Of a stretch of 15,003 nt of DNA, positions 14,325-15,003 are shown piece by piece. The stretch lies in contig CAIUAS010000206.1 in NCBI GenBank assembly GCA_903897205.1, positions 1-15,003 of the forward strand. The letters run 5' to 3'. Position 1 is the first letter of the stretch. The number at the start of each line of letters is the position of its first letter. The stretch is from an uncultured Gammaproteobacteria bacterium. GTDB taxonomy: Bacteria; Pseudomonadota; Gammaproteobacteria; CAIUAS01. A model generated the notes under the pieces. The model was not told the DNA's origin, made no database searches, and was given only the letters and a program-made list of their open reading frames with translations. A program made the position numbers and the translations under genes.

Positions 14325-15003
14325 TTACTCTTTTTTTAAAGCACTTAATTTTTTCTCAAGTAAAATGTATTTTTGCGTGTATTCCTCTAATTTTTCCTGC
14401 TTTTTCTGTAGAATTTTTGCTATATGCTTATATATTTTAAGGGTATGTATTATACGAAGCGCCTGTTGTTTTAGTTTTCTTAGTAAATTTAACTTTGCAT
14501 CAATTTCAATGGTTGCCGCTTCTTCATTCGCTATTGATTTTTGTATTTTTTCAAACAGTTGTTCGCGTTGGAATGCTTTATAGTTGGTCTGGGCAAACGT
14601 ATAACCAAAATAAAATGTAATGGCTAAAGCGATTGCTAATCCTATGAATTTTAAGTAAGGGTTAGCTGAAATTTCTTTTAGCCAAGCTAAACCAAATTCT
14701 TTGGCGATGTCAGGTATGCCAACAAAATAAACAAACATGGATCCAAAACCACCAAGTACGGTAGGCAGCAATCCCACTAAAATTTCACCAAGGTTGCTTG
14801 TTAGCCAAGATTTTTTTTGCGAATAATGCCTTGGATTAGCAATCGTTGGATCGGTTAATATCTTAATGAAATTTGATTTATCATTTTTTCCTTGTAATGA
14901 CCAGTTGGATTTTAGCGGCGCCATTTTAATGTTTGCCGTTTCCTGGTGGTTTTCTTGCTTGATGGTTAAGTTTTTAGAAAGTAATTTTTTTAGATTGTTT
15001 TTA
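14325..15003 (-). CDS. Uncharacterised membrane protein with C-terminal coiled coil (partial, 5' end off window)
   Basis: 225 codons are open from the right edge to the stop. The first internal ATG is at 14924, but the 26 codons upstream are free of stops and read like protein (LTIKQENHQETANIK), so the true start is probably outside the window. I do not recognise the family. Two hydrophobic segments are visible after the ATG: about residues 45-70 (GEILVGLLPTVLGG, then SMFVYFVGI) and 90-113 (YLKFIGLAIALAITFYFGYTF). About 85 residues rich in Lys, Glu, Gln and Leu follow with heptad character (KILQKKQEKLEEY, LLEKKLSALKKE), predicting a long cytosolic coiled coil. A scaffold, a membrane-tethering protein or a secreted effector are all possible; nothing here decides between them. 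Confidence 0.65.
   Translation of the reverse strand, partial: KNNLKKLLSKNLTIKQENHQETANIKMAPLKSNWSLQGKNDKSNFIKILTDPTIANPRHYSQKKSWLTSNLGEILVGLLPTVLGGFGSMFVYFVGIPDIAKEFGLAWLKEISANPYLKFIGLAIALAITFYFGYTFAQTNYKAFQREQLFEKIQKSIANEEAATIEIDAKLNLLRKLKQQALRIIHTLKIYKHIAKILQKKQEKLEEYTQKYILLEKKLSALKKE

Noticed and set aside
14306..14337. GCTAG hairpin plus T7 run as an intrinsic terminator
   Set aside because: The stem is only 5 bp and the T-run begins 13 nt after it and overlaps the coding end of the opposite-strand gene; spacing does not fit.

Overview
This 15-kb AT-rich window looks like a chromosomal segment of a gammaproteobacterium. The likeliest source is the Legionellales/Coxiellaceae-like intracellular lineages, but that placement is inferred from protein flavour and gene content only. 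The gammaproteobacterial signs are a ubiK-comM pair, a hemD-hemX-hemY cluster, a YihG-type acyltransferase, and an OxyR whose redox cysteines sit at exactly the E. coli positions (199 and 208).

Left arm (1-5140, minus strand): ubiK, comM, a stand-alone exosortase-type/LuxI-like N-acyltransferase, oxyR, a Kdo 3-hydroxylase (kdoO) and a birA lacking the N-terminal DNA-binding domain, which runs off the left edge. oxyR, kdoO and birA are separated by only 9 and 1 nt, so they probably form one transcript. kdoO modifies lipid A-core sugar and requires O2; oxyR senses peroxide.

Middle arm (5344-11606, plus strand): a CNNM/CorC-type membrane CBS protein, yihG lysophospholipid acyltransferase, an LD-carboxypeptidase (ldcA), then hemD-hemX-hemY. 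Spacing is tight, with a 14-nt overlap between yihG and ldcA and gaps of 11-44 nt elsewhere, so it reads as one operon joining envelope maintenance to tetrapyrrole synthesis. hemC is absent from the window. The 203-nt divergent region between ubiK and the CorC-like gene carries a perfect 10-bp inverted repeat.

Accessory island (11607-12857): a Fic-domain protein with an N-terminal inhibitory motif, a perfect adenylylation active-site motif and a C-terminal winged-helix-like domain. Its upstream region is the most striking part of the window. It holds two modules of three 9-bp sites (AAGTRGGTA direct, direct, inverted) with identical geometry: 21 bp between the first two sites and 25 bp to the third. 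The promoter-proximal module is interlocked with a near-consensus promoter (TTCACA, 18 nt, TATAAT). This looks like a dedicated operator system, plausibly autoregulatory.

Right arm (12984-15003): a minus-strand ferredoxin/flavin reductase of the AscD type, with Leu where the FAD-binding Arg is expected. Next is a roughly 320-nt stretch without a convincing gene, containing a 27-bp near-perfect inverted repeat whose four imperfections are all G.U-compatible. Last is a minus-strand membrane/coiled-coil protein of unknown function that continues past the right edge. No tRNA, rRNA, CRISPR array or intact insertion sequence is visible.
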